NCBI GenBank assembly: GCA_044336815.1
Contig: JBIIOU010000118.1
Span: 1 to 6,333 of the forward strand
Direction: 5' to 3'
Source: GCA-2737125 sp044336815
GTDB taxonomy: Bacteria; Actinomycetota; Actinomycetes; S36-B12
Length of the DNA: 6,333 bases
Position 1 is the stretch's first letter, and the number at the start of each line of letters is the position of its first letter. Of the stretch, positions 1 through 6,333 are shown piece by piece. The notes beneath the pieces were generated by a model. That model had not been told where the DNA came from, ran no database searches, and was given only the letters and a program-made list of their open reading frames with translations. Both the position numbers and the translations under genes were made by a program.

Positions 1-1113
1 CACTCCCCCGATCGAAAGTAGCCCTGGTTCATCACCGGCTATGAAATCACGTGGAATCTGATCAAAGCGGCCCAATATTGCGGTCAATTCCTCACGCATT
101 GGCACATATTCGCCAAAAGGTACCGGGTGGTTTTTGATATACCTCGCACCCGGCCCGGTAACCGGATCCCAGACCACGCCCATATTCCAGATCCCCATTG
201 GATTACCCGGAACATTTACGACGGCGCCAACAAGAATTGGGGCATTTATCGCCACCGCGGCCCTGCTGATCTCGGCGGCTGCACCTGGATCTAGAAATGG
301 ATCGATATCCGTGGAATTTTCGGGCCAGAGAACAAAAGCTGGTTGCGCGAGCTCACCGTCTTGCACCTTGCGAGCAAGAAGCAGCGTTTCGGCAACGTGG
401 TTCTCAAGTACTACGCGGCGAACATCCAAAGCGCTAAGACCAAGTTGCGGGGTCCCGCCCTGCACCACGGCGACGGCAACCGAACCTGAGGAGGTGGTGC
501 CTTGACCAATCGGGGTCACCCAGCCCACGATCAAGAACAGGATGAGCGCGGCGGCCCACCCAACTCCCCCAACGCGCTCTCTCGATTTATATGCGATAGC
601 AGCTGCTAGCAAGGCGGCGCCCGAAAGGGCAACAATAAAGGTGACCCCGGGTCGTCCCATCAGTAATGCGTATTTACCAAATATTGTTCCGGCCTGAGAG
701 AACGCAAGGTCACCCCAGGCAAATCCACCCCAGGGCACCCGGCCGCGAAGTGCCTCTTGAAGAACCCAAAGACAAGCAACCCAGATTGGCCACCCGGGTA
801 GCCGAGTGACCAATGCCGTGCCAATGCCCATGAGTCCAACCCATAGTGCGCAGAGCAAGGTGAGCAGTACCCAGGCATCAAGACCCGGCGTAGCCATCCA
901 AGAAAGCAGCGGTAGAAAGAAGATCAGACCCGTTAGAAATGCGAGGGAGAATCCACGTCGGAGGGAGGACCGATAGATCGAGATCGTAAGGAGCATTACA
1001 CCCACAGGAGCCAGCAAGCCAATTGCGATCGGTGGGAAGGCTAGGTAGAAACAGGCGCCCGCGGCGATGGCACAGAGCCCACCCACGCGGGCAGATACCA
1101 GTGGTGCCCTCAT
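1..1113 (-). CDS. lnt: Apolipoprotein N-acyltransferase, 3'-truncated by window edge
   Basis: Lnt is a membrane enzyme that transfers an acyl chain from phospholipid to the N-terminal cysteine of lipoproteins, the last step of lipoprotein maturation. The 371 codons present read open to base 1. Residues about 10-200 contain several hydrophobic membrane segments with a VPWGGFAWGD stretch near 126-135. A nitrilase/CN-hydrolase domain begins near 212 (SVAVAVVQGG). The catalytic Glu is E265 in LWPENSTD, and the Lys is K327 in YIKNHPVPFGEYVP; both match the family's E-K-C triad. The Cys, expected in an ICYE-like motif further on, lies outside the window. The ATG at 1113-1111 overlaps the upstream amidohydrolase stop as ATGA. 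A TAA lies in frame seven codons upstream with no other start between, so this start is well fixed. GGAG sits only 2 nt before it, which suggests coupling to the upstream gene. In mycobacteria the equivalent domain is fused to the mannosyltransferase Ppm1; fusion cannot be judged here. Confidence 0.93.
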   Translation of the reverse strand, partial: MRAPLVSARVGGLCAIAAGACFYLAFPPIAIGLLAPVGVMLLTISIYRSSLRRGFSLAFLTGLIFFLPLLSWMATPGLDAWVLLTLLCALWVGLMGIGTALVTRLPGWPIWVACLWVLQEALRGRVPWGGFAWGDLAFSQAGTIFGKYALLMGRPGVTFIVALSGAALLAAAIAYKSRERVGGVGWAAALILFLIVGWVTPIGQGTTSSGSVAVAVVQGGTPQLGLSALDVRRVVLENHVAETLLLARKVQDGELAQPAFVLWPENSTDIDPFLDPGAAAEISRAAVAINAPILVGAVVNVPGNPMGIWNMGVVWDPVTGPGARYIKNHPVPFGEYVPMREELTAILGRFDQIPRDFIAGDEPGLLSIGGV

Positions 1114-2705
1114 TGCTCCGCCAACGATCCATTATCGAAAACTGTCGCACCCGAAACAATGGTGCGTAGGCACGATGGCCCACCCGCGCTCAAGTCAAGT
1201 ACCGGCCCGGTTGATTCCTGCGACTCCCAGATAGCCAGGTGTGCTGGGGCTCCAACAACTAACTGACCAACCCCTGAGGTGCCAGCTGCAGCCCATCCCC
1301 CCTCGGTGTGCGCCTTAATTGCCACATCAAAGGAGAGCCGTTGTTTAGGTTGGTGATGCTGGGTAGCCGCGCGCACCGCAAGCCACGGATCCATCACCGT
1401 CACAGGGCTATCTGAGCCGAGTGCGAGCAAGACACCGGCCGACGAGATATCCGCTAGCCGATTCATTTTTGCGGCGCGAATTGCTCCCAACCGCTGCTGA
1501 TACATCCCACCGGGAGCCCCCCAGAGCGAGTCAAACATCGATTGCATACTCGCGGTTATGCCAAGATCGTTCATCGCAGCGATGTGATCGTCATCGAGCA
1601 TCTCGGCATGCTCAAGCCGGTGCGCACCTGCTTGGATCGCCTCAGCCCCACACCGACTGGCAGCCGCGCGAAAGCCCGTGATCACAATGTCGGTCGCTTT
1701 GTCTCCAATGACATGGAACCCTGCCTGCAATCCTGTTTCAGTGGCCCTTATGACATGGTCTTCAATCTCTTCCGCCGTTAGGTACTGCGCCCCCTCGGTC
1801 GAGGGTTCATCCTCATAGTGGCTACGCAGGCAGGCGGTTCGCGAGCCAAGGGCACCGTCGATAAAGAGGTCCCCGGCGACGCCAACCGCACCGAGTTCTT
1901 TCGCCCGCTCAATGCCACCTTGGCTCGCAAGCTCGCCCCAGTATCCGGTGACCATTGGTCCTGGTTCGTGCGCGGCTAACTCCAATAATTCGCGCAAGTC
2001 GTCAGAACTGGAAATTGTCGGTCCGGCCATCTCATGCATCGAGACAATCCCGTGGGCGCTGGCATGTGAGCGAGTGATGCGGTGGGCACTGGCGCGCTGC
2101 CCGCTGCCGATTGAGTCAAGAGCCTTTTCGCGTGCTAAATGATGAGCGCTCCTACTTAAAAGTCCATCGGCTCGATATCCGGCCACTTGCTCTATGCCAG
2201 GTAGTGCCGCTAATAGCGCACTGCTGGCGACGGCTGAGTGCACATCGATCCGCGAGAGATAGGCGACACTGCCCCAGGTCGCCCGATCAACCTCGGTGCG
2301 CGTTGGGGCCCGGCCCTCGGGCCAACGGGTTTCGTCCCAACCATGGCCGATAAGAACGCCCCCTCGAGCGCTCTTGGCAGCGGCCGAAATCAGTGTCAAA
2401 GCTTCAACTAGTGACGTGGTTGCACTTAGGTCCAAACCCATCAAGATGATGCCTGTATTGGTGGTATGGACATGTGCGTCAACGAAACCCGGCAGGACGA
2501 AAGCACCCTCAACATCAACTACGGTGTCGGCGTCATCACGGTACTTAACTGCATCATTCCCGATCCAAGTGATGATTCCGCCGTCTACCAGCAAAGAGTT
2601 AGGCGCGGCCGCGGTGAAGCCATACTGCGGGGTGTAGATCACCGCACCGGTGATCAACAAGCGCCGGTTTGCCTGCCAGGTCGGTGGTTTAAAAGCTCGG
2701 TTCAC
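1110..2705 (-). CDS. Amidohydrolase family protein (YtcJ / Amidohydro_3 type)
   Basis: This 531-residue protein is a metal-dependent hydrolase of the amidohydrolase superfamily, probably cytoplasmic since no signal peptide is visible. Known YtcJ-like relatives include N-substituted formamide deformylase; the substrate here cannot be told. The N-terminal beta-sandwich part (about 15-70) leads into LPGFVDAHVH with the metal-binding H78 and H80. HGWDETRWPEGR at 121-132 is typical of this subfamily. Further expected ligands are H331 (GFHVIGDKATD), H366 (HRLEHAE) and D432 (GSDSPV). In the GDLFIDGALGSRTA motif (278-291), D279 occupies the place where many YtcJ relatives have Lys (K-[LIV]-F-x-DG). 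The C-terminal sandwich returns near 475-531. The start is GTG at 2705-2703, overlapping the acyl-CoA dehydrogenase stop as GTGA; no strong Shine-Dalgarno is seen, so translation is probably coupled. Its own stop overlaps the lnt start. Family assignment is firm, but specificity is unknown. Confidence 0.92.
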   Translation of the reverse strand: MNRAFKPPTWQANRRLLITGAVIYTPQYGFTAAAPNSLLVDGGIITWIGNDAVKYRDDADTVVDVEGAFVLPGFVDAHVHTTNTGIILMGLDLSATTSLVEALTLISAAAKSARGGVLIGHGWDETRWPEGRAPTRTEVDRATWGSVAYLSRIDVHSAVASSALLAALPGIEQVAGYRADGLLSRSAHHLAREKALDSIGSGQRASAHRITRSHASAHGIVSMHEMAGPTISSSDDLRELLELAAHEPGPMVTGYWGELASQGGIERAKELGAVGVAGDLFIDGALGSRTACLRSHYEDEPSTEGAQYLTAEEIEDHVIRATETGLQAGFHVIGDKATDIVITGFRAAASRCGAEAIQAGAHRLEHAEMLDDDHIAAMNDLGITASMQSMFDSLWGAPGGMYQQRLGAIRAAKMNRLADISSAGVLLALGSDSPVTVMDPWLAVRAATQHHQPKQRLSFDVAIKAHTEGGWAAAGTSGVGQLVVGAPAHLAIWESQESTGPVLDLSAGGPSCLRTIVSGATVFDNGSLAEQ

Positions 2706-3877
2706 GAACCTGGCCCACGTCCTAGGCTGCGACCAATCACTAGGCGCTGAACCTGGTTGGTGCCTTCCACGATTTGCAGCACCTTGGCTTCGCGGAAGTA
2801 GCGCTCAACCGGAAAGTCTCTGGTGTAACCGGCTCCCCCAAATACTTGAATGGAATCGGTTGTTACCTTCATGGCGCTGTCAGTAGCAGTCAACTTTGCC
2901 ATCGCCGCGAGCGCCGAGAAGTCCAGGCCGGCATCCTTGCGCCGCGCAGCTTCGAGGTACAGGGCGCGGGCGGCTTCGATACTCGTTGCCATGTCAGCGA
3001 GCATGAATAACACACCTTGCAGGTCGCGAATTGGGCGCCCGAACTGAATACGAACACCCGAATACTCGATAGCTGCATCAAGTGCTGCCTGTGCGAGTCC
3101 CACCGCACATGCAGCAATCCCCAGTCGACCAGCATCTAGCGCTGCCAGTGCCACGGAGAAACCCTGACCCGGAGGTGCGATACATCTATTCTTCGATACC
3201 CGAGCATCGACGAGACGGATTTGCGCAGTGGGCGAGGAGTTACCACCCATCTTGTGCTCAGGTGCCGCTGCGCTGAGCCCAGGGGTTTCAGCGTCCACCA
3301 ACAAACAACTAATGCCTTTGGGCCCATCATCTGATGTGCGCACCATCAGGTTATAGAAGTCGGCAACCCCGCCATGGGTTATCCACGCTTTGGTGCCATT
3401 AACAACGTAATCATCGCCGTCGGCCACCGCGCGCGTGGTGAGTGCTGCAGCATCGGATCCAGACTCTGGTTCACTTAAGCAGTAGGCGCCGAGTAGCTTC
3501 CCCCCGAGTAAATCCGGCAGCCAATCGCTCTTTTGAGCGGGCGTGCCAAAATTCGCTAGCGGGAAGCACGCAAGGTTATGGACACTTACTCCAACCGCGA
3601 CGCTCATCCAAGCTCGGGAAAGTTCTTCGAGTACCTGCAAGCTCACTTCGTGTGGCCTGCCACCGCCACCAAACTCCTCGGAGTACGGAAGGCTCATTAA
3701 GCCAAGTTCGCCCAGCAAGGTGAATATTTCGCGGGGGAAATATGCACTTGCTTCCGCCTCTGCTGCTTTCGGTAGCAACTCCTTGGTAGCGATTTCATGG
3801 GTGAGATCTAGCAGTGCCACAGACTCGGAATCGGGAAGCCGCCTTACTACTCCACTGGCCTGCCAATAGATGCTCAC
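2702..3877 (-). CDS. Acyl-CoA dehydrogenase (FAD-dependent)
   Basis: The product is an acyl-CoA dehydrogenase of 391 residues, the usual length for the family. It would catalyse FAD-dependent alpha,beta-desaturation of an acyl-CoA, passing electrons to ETF, in fatty-acid or branched amino-acid breakdown. Signature 1 is at 131-143 (AYCLSEPESGSDA) and signature 2 at 344-365 (QVFGGAGYTRDF... to FREAK). The likely catalytic base is E371 in QIVEGTNQVQRLVI, the position used by short- and medium-chain enzymes. Residue 250, before R251 in LDAGRLGIA, is Gly; isovaleryl-CoA and long-chain enzymes place their catalytic Glu there, so those types are unlikely. Chain length cannot be read further. The GTG at 3877 starts 5 nt after the peptidase stop; an in-frame TGA just upstream makes it the earliest start. 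GTG at 3820 (residue 20) is an alternative that would still leave most of the N-terminal helical domain. No clear ribosome binding site precedes either. Confidence 0.94.
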   Translation of the reverse strand: MSIYWQASGVVRRLPDSESVALLDLTHEIATKELLPKAAEAEASAYFPREIFTLLGELGLMSLPYSEEFGGGGRPHEVSLQVLEELSRAWMSVAVGVSVHNLACFPLANFGTPAQKSDWLPDLLGGKLLGAYCLSEPESGSDAAALTTRAVADGDDYVVNGTKAWITHGGVADFYNLMVRTSDDGPKGISCLLVDAETPGLSAAAPEHKMGGNSSPTAQIRLVDARVSKNRCIAPPGQGFSVALAALDAGRLGIAACAVGLAQAALDAAIEYSGVRIQFGRPIRDLQGVLFMLADMATSIEAARALYLEAARRKDAGLDFSALAAMAKLTATDSAMKVTTDSIQVFGGAGYTRDFPVERYFREAKVLQIVEGTNQVQRLVIGRSLGRGPGS

Positions 3878-3882
3878 GACTG

Positions 3883-4977
3883 CTACACAATCACTAGATC
3901 ACGGGGCTGATGATTTAGTGATTCATAACCGCTATCAGTGCACACCACGATATCTTCGATTCTGGCTCCGTAGCTCCCAGCCAGATAAAAACCGGGCTCA
4001 ACACTAAAGACCATCCCCGCGGCTAGCGGTAGGGCATTACCCGCAACCATGTAAGGCTCTTCATGGGATTCAAGGCCGATGCCGTGCCCGGTGCGATGGA
4101 TAAAGAGTTCACCAAGGCCCGCGGCGGTCAACACCGCGCGAGCGGTTGCATCAACCTGCTCGCAGGTTACCTTAGGTTGAACCGCGGCACACGCAGCCAT
4201 TTGCGCCTGCAGCAATATCGCATAACTGCTTGCGTACTCAGCTCCGGGCGCACCAAGGTGGTAAGTCCGGGTGCAGTCACTTCGATAGCCATCTGGCATT
4301 GTGCCGCCGATGTCTACAACTACCGGGTCACCGATTTCAAGAACCCGATCGGAAACCTCATGATGTGGACTTGCAGCATTTGGCCCACTTGCCACAATAA
4401 TGAAATCGACGGCCACGTGTCCTGCGGCAATAATCAAGTTGGCGATATCAATTCCGACCTCGCGTTCAGTGCGTCCGGGTCTAAGGCATCCGGGGACCTT
4501 CGCGTGAACTTCATCAATAGCCGCGCCTGCCCGACGCAGGGCGGCAATCTCGGAGGCATCCTTGCGCATTCGGATCGGTGCAATAATCTGCCCGGCAAGA
4601 ACTTGTCGCGTTGCCGGCATTTCCGCGCGAAGGTCCAGTACTTTCTGAGCCCACATGTGATCATCTAGTGCAACCACCGAGGCTGGGCCTACAAGGTGAG
4701 CGGTGAGCGCATAGGGGTTTTCCGTTTCCTGCCAACTGCATATTTCGAGCCCCAACTCTTTGACCGGGCTCGCCTGCGCCGCCAGCACCTCAAGTGCTGG
4801 AACCACCAGCACCGGATCGGCGTTGGCGCGAACAACTAAGCAAGTAAGGCGTTCTAGGGCCTTGGCGTCGTATCCGGTCAGGTAACGCAAGTCCGCCCCT
4901 GGGGTCATTAGCGCCGCGTCTATGCCAGCCGCCAGTAAACCTGCTTGGACGAGGCCCAATCGTTGTGCGAATGTCAT
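3883..4977 (-). CDS. M24 family metallopeptidase (Xaa-Pro dipeptidase/aminopeptidase-like)
   Basis: This is a cytoplasmic pita-bread-fold peptidase expected to cleave X-Pro bonds at peptide N-termini. With the start chosen here it has 364 residues. The N-terminal creatinase-like domain spans about 1-130 (GADLRYLTGYDA at 27-38), and the catalytic domain about 140-360. All five metal ligands are visible: D222 (VVDIGGT), D234 (RSDCTRTYH), H298 (HRTGHGIG), E327 (FSVEPGFY) and E341 (ARIEDIVV). H205/H206 and H305 match conserved substrate-side histidines. The frame stays open upstream to 5100, but that would run through the divergent exonuclease. The ATG at 4977 gives the typical beginning MTFAQRLGLVQAGLLAAGID and has GGTGGGG just before it; ATG at 4995 is a less likely option. 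It heads the four-gene minus-strand operon. From memory, mycobacterial pepE (Rv2089c) is the positional counterpart beside a 5'-3' exonuclease. Exact peptide specificity is inferred only from family. Confidence 0.93.
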   Translation of the reverse strand: MTFAQRLGLVQAGLLAAGIDAALMTPGADLRYLTGYDAKALERLTCLVVRANADPVLVVPALEVLAAQASPVKELGLEICSWQETENPYALTAHLVGPASVVALDDHMWAQKVLDLRAEMPATRQVLAGQIIAPIRMRKDASEIAALRRAGAAIDEVHAKVPGCLRPGRTEREVGIDIANLIIAAGHVAVDFIIVASGPNAASPHHEVSDRVLEIGDPVVVDIGGTMPDGYRSDCTRTYHLGAPGAEYASSYAILLQAQMAACAAVQPKVTCEQVDATARAVLTAAGLGELFIHRTGHGIGLESHEEPYMVAGNALPLAAGMVFSVEPGFYLAGSYGARIEDIVVCTDSGYESLNHQPRDLVIV

Positions 4978-5018
4978 GACCCCACCGTAGAACATCGGCC
5001 ATCTGGCACCATGGCTCC
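4978..5018. promoter_or_regulatory. 41-nt divergent spacer between peptidase operon and exonuclease
   Basis: The spacer between the two start codons is too short to hold two complete promoters, so at least one promoter must reach into the opposite gene's coding sequence. On the plus strand TAGAAC (4988-4993) is a weak -10 candidate, with TTGTGC (4963-4968) 19 nt upstream as a very weak -35; a transcript would begin near 5000. On the minus strand I see no convincing -10 within the spacer. GGTGGGG (minus strand, 4986-4980) is the likely ribosome binding site of the peptidase. The exonuclease has no Shine-Dalgarno, so a very short or leaderless mRNA is possible, as is common in actinobacteria. 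The promoter calls are tentative; the divergent layout is directly visible. Confidence 0.4.
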
Positions 5019-5936
5019 ATGCCGGCTCCCGTGATCCTCCTTGATACCGCAATGCTCTATTACCGGGCCTACTACTCGCTGCCAGACACCATGACTGCAC
5101 CTAGTGGCTCCCCCCACAATGCGATTAGAGGGTTTTTCAGCACGGTGAACCGCTTGGTTGAGAAATATGAGCCCAGCGGACTGGCCGCCTGCTGGGATGT
5201 CTCCTGGCGCCCGCAGTGGCGTGTTGACTTGTTGCCCTCCTACAAGACCCACCGGTTAGCGGTTGACGGAGCTGGCCAAACATCGGGCGCGGCCGAAATA
5301 CCTGACACCCTCACTCCGCAGATAACCGCCATTGCCGAACTATTGGATGCCTTGGGGGTTGCCCGCCCCGGGGCGAAGGATCATGAAGCCGACGACGTCA
5401 TCGCCTCGCTTGCAACGAGTTCGGCCGCACCGGTAATCGTGGTGTCAGGCGACCGTGATTTGGTGCAGCTAGTTGATGCAAACGTGCACCTGTTGATGAC
5501 GGTAAATGGCGGCATGGAGTTATGGCCATTACTGACCCCAACAGCCGTCGAAGAACGTTTCGGAGTTCATCCAACGCAGTATGTGGATTTCGCTACCTTG
5601 CGAGGTGATCCATCCGATGGTTTACCCGGTGTACCGGGGATTGGAGCCAAGACAGCCGCCGCACTTATCCAAAAATACGGGTCAATCGATGAATTACTAA
5701 TCGCTGTGGATCGCAATGAGATCGTTAAGCCGCTAACGCCAAGGTTCGCAGGGCTGATCCACGATAACCTTGAACAGATCCATGCGACTCGAAAAGTCGC
5801 CACCGTGGTGCGTGATCTTAAGTTTGAAGGTGATCTGAAGATACCAAGTACTCCAAAAGATCAAGCCACCCTCAAAGAGTTAGCAAATAAGTGGGGAGTA
5901 GAACGCTACGTCCGGGTTGGCTCACTCCAATTGTGA
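5019..5936 (+). CDS. Stand-alone 5'-3' exonuclease / flap endonuclease (PolA N-terminal domain type)
   Basis: The 305-residue protein corresponds to the 5' nuclease domain of DNA polymerase I without any polymerase part. Such enzymes trim 5' flaps and RNA primers in replication and repair. Acidic metal ligands are complete: D9 (ILLDTAMLYYRAYY), D60, E123/D125/D126 (DHEADD), D145/D147 (SGDRDL), and D197/D200 (LRGDPSDGLPG). R68, Y75-K76 and R79 match the conserved helical-arch region. A helix-3-turn-helix DNA-binding motif follows at about 203-222 (GVPGIGAKTAAALIQKYG). ATG 5019 is the most upstream possible start: TGA at 4977-4979 is in frame and no start codon lies between. GTG at 5031 is an alternative that still keeps D9. 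No ribosome binding site is visible. The gene is divergent from the peptidase operon and its stop overlaps helY by 15 nt. From memory, Rv2090 of M. tuberculosis is the same kind of gene in the same place. Confidence 0.94.
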   Translation: MPAPVILLDTAMLYYRAYYSLPDTMTAPSGSPHNAIRGFFSTVNRLVEKYEPSGLAACWDVSWRPQWRVDLLPSYKTHRLAVDGAGQTSGAAEIPDTLTPQITAIAELLDALGVARPGAKDHEADDVIASLATSSAAPVIVVSGDRDLVQLVDANVHLLMTVNGGMELWPLLTPTAVEERFGVHPTQYVDFATLRGDPSDGLPGVPGIGAKTAAALIQKYGSIDELLIAVDRNEIVKPLTPRFAGLIHDNLEQIHATRKVATVVRDLKFEGDLKIPSTPKDQATLKELANKWGVERYVRVGSLQL

Positions 5937-6333
5937 GGTGTACGCGATTACCCCGCGATTAATCGCGTCAACAGCCTCATGCGCGGTAGAGCGCATCGGA
6001 TCGTCTGTCTCAAGGGCCACGGTCACTTGGCCCAACACATCAATTACCTGGCGTGTCCAGCGCACAAAATCACCAGCGGTGAGATCAGTGGAGTCCAGAA
6101 TCGACTGCAGGGTGGCACCTGTTGCCCATCGGTGCATCGCCCAGACGAATCCAGCGTCAAGCGGCCTCGTGATACTAAGACCGTGCCGGGCCTCGGCGTC
6201 GTGAATCATTCCCCAGATACTGGCCATCTCTCTCAAGGCATCACGTACCGCACCACCCGGCAGTCTTGGTGATTCGTCATCCTCAGATCTCCTCGACTCA
6301 TACACAATCGCCGAAACCGCGCCGGCAAGTTCT
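5922..6333 (-). CDS. helY: HelY-like Ski2/Mtr4-family DEAD/DEAH helicase, C-terminal end only
   Basis: The last 137 codons of a minus-strand gene are present; the frame is open to the window edge, so the start lies beyond 6333. Residues such as AVSAIVYESRR, followed by RPLDAGFVWAMHRWATG, DLTAGDFVRWTRQVIDVLGQ and TAHEAVDAINRGVIAY, match my knowledge of the C-terminal DSHCT-type helical domain of actinobacterial HelY and eukaryotic Ski2/Mtr4 helicases. These are ATP-dependent, probably RNA helicases. The ATPase motifs are outside the window, so activity cannot be judged. A GTG at 6305 could be mistaken for the start of a 127-residue protein, but the nine codons upstream (ELAGAVSAI) continue the family's sequence. 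The gene ends convergently into the exonuclease, with TGA at 5924-5922 inside that gene's last codons. The neighbourhood supports the helY identity. Confidence 0.85.
   Translation of the reverse strand, partial: ELAGAVSAIVYESRRSEDDESPRLPGGAVRDALREMASIWGMIHDAEARHGLSITRPLDAGFVWAMHRWATGATLQSILDSTDLTAGDFVRWTRQVIDVLGQVTVALETDDPMRSTAHEAVDAINRGVIAYTSQLE
5942..5996. terminator. Two adjacent inverted repeats just past the exonuclease stop (possible terminator)
   Basis: ACGCGATTA (5942-5950) pairs perfectly with TAATCGCGT (5960-5968), giving a 9-bp stem with a 9-nt loop. The same stretch also contains a perfect 14-bp palindrome, CGCGATTAATCGCG (5954-5967). A second hairpin follows: ATGCGC (5979-5984) with GCGCAT (5991-5996) and a 6-nt loop. 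The first begins 6 nt after the exonuclease stop and lies within the last codons of helY. There is no T-run after either, so a classical intrinsic terminator is not supported; a U-less terminator, an mRNA 3'-end stabiliser, or a coding coincidence all remain possible. Confidence 0.3.

Noticed and set aside
134..505. 123-codon plus-strand open frame
   Set aside because: It is antisense to the nitrilase-like domain of lnt and its product is low in complexity with no family features; treated as a shadow frame.
2302..2330. GC-rich inverted repeat (GTTGG...CCAAC with a CCC/GGG inner stem)
   Set aside because: It lies deep in the amidohydrolase coding sequence over conserved residues (WPEGRAPTR) and has a bulge; no sign that it works as an RNA element.
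4063..4668. 201-codon plus-strand open frame
   Set aside because: It lies wholly antisense to the catalytic domain of the M24 peptidase, whose motifs are intact. Its translation shows no recognisable domain, and long antisense frames are common opposite actinobacterial genes.
5036..5042. Perfect AAGGAGG on the minus strand, upstream of the peptidase
   Set aside because: It resembles an ideal Shine-Dalgarno, but no start codon in the peptidase frame lies at a usable distance. The only nearby minus-strand ATG (5020-5018) opens a shadow frame. The sequence is explained by exonuclease codons for Ile-Leu-Leu.
4978..5100. N-terminal extension of the M24 peptidase to 405 residues
   Set aside because: The frame is open, but the added 41 residues lie antisense to the exonuclease's conserved N-terminus and resemble no part of the family. 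The ATG at 4977 gives a normal beginning and has a plausible ribosome binding site.
5922..6305. Small independent 127-residue gene starting at GTG 6305
   Set aside because: The frame continues upstream without a stop and the preceding residues extend the HelY-like C-terminal sequence, so this is the tail of a larger gene.

Overview
The window is an ordinary, densely packed chromosomal segment from what is most likely an actinobacterium (Actinomycetota). By eye, GC is in the mid-50s, moderate for that phylum. The case for the phylum rests on four things: a HelY-type Ski2-like helicase tail, a stand-alone PolA-type 5'-3' exonuclease, frequent GTG starts, and the gene order helicase / exonuclease (opposite strand) / M24 peptidase. 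From memory, that order matches helY / Rv2090 / pepE of Mycobacterium tuberculosis. I cannot place the organism more precisely.

Layout. Positions 1-4977 hold four minus-strand genes read from right to left: an M24 Xaa-Pro-type peptidase (4977-3883), an acyl-CoA dehydrogenase (3877-2702), an amidohydrolase of the YtcJ/Amidohydro_3 type (2705-1110), and apolipoprotein N-acyltransferase lnt (1113 to beyond base 1, cut by the window edge). The junctions are a 5-nt gap, a 4-nt GTGA overlap and a 4-nt ATGA overlap, so this looks like one co-transcribed and partly translationally coupled operon. A 41-nt spacer (4978-5018) separates the operon from the divergent plus-strand exonuclease gene (5019-5936). 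The exonuclease overlaps tail-to-tail by 15 nt with the C-terminal end of a minus-strand helY-like helicase, whose start lies beyond base 6333.

How the genes fit together. The exonuclease and helicase are nucleic-acid maintenance genes. The operon joins a peptidase, a fatty-acyl/acyl-CoA oxidation enzyme, a metal-dependent amide or related hydrolase, and the enzyme that N-acylates lipoproteins. No single pathway links them clearly; the grouping reads as conserved actinobacterial neighbourhood plus economical packing. Only about 46 bases are non-coding. I found no RNA genes, mobile elements, CRISPR arrays or gene-sized unexplained regions. The points worth a second look are local: the coupled operon architecture, a tiny out-of-frame ORF overlapping the exonuclease start, paired inverted repeats just past the exonuclease stop, and an atypical residue in the amidohydrolase. 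I do not see evidence of a novel system here.
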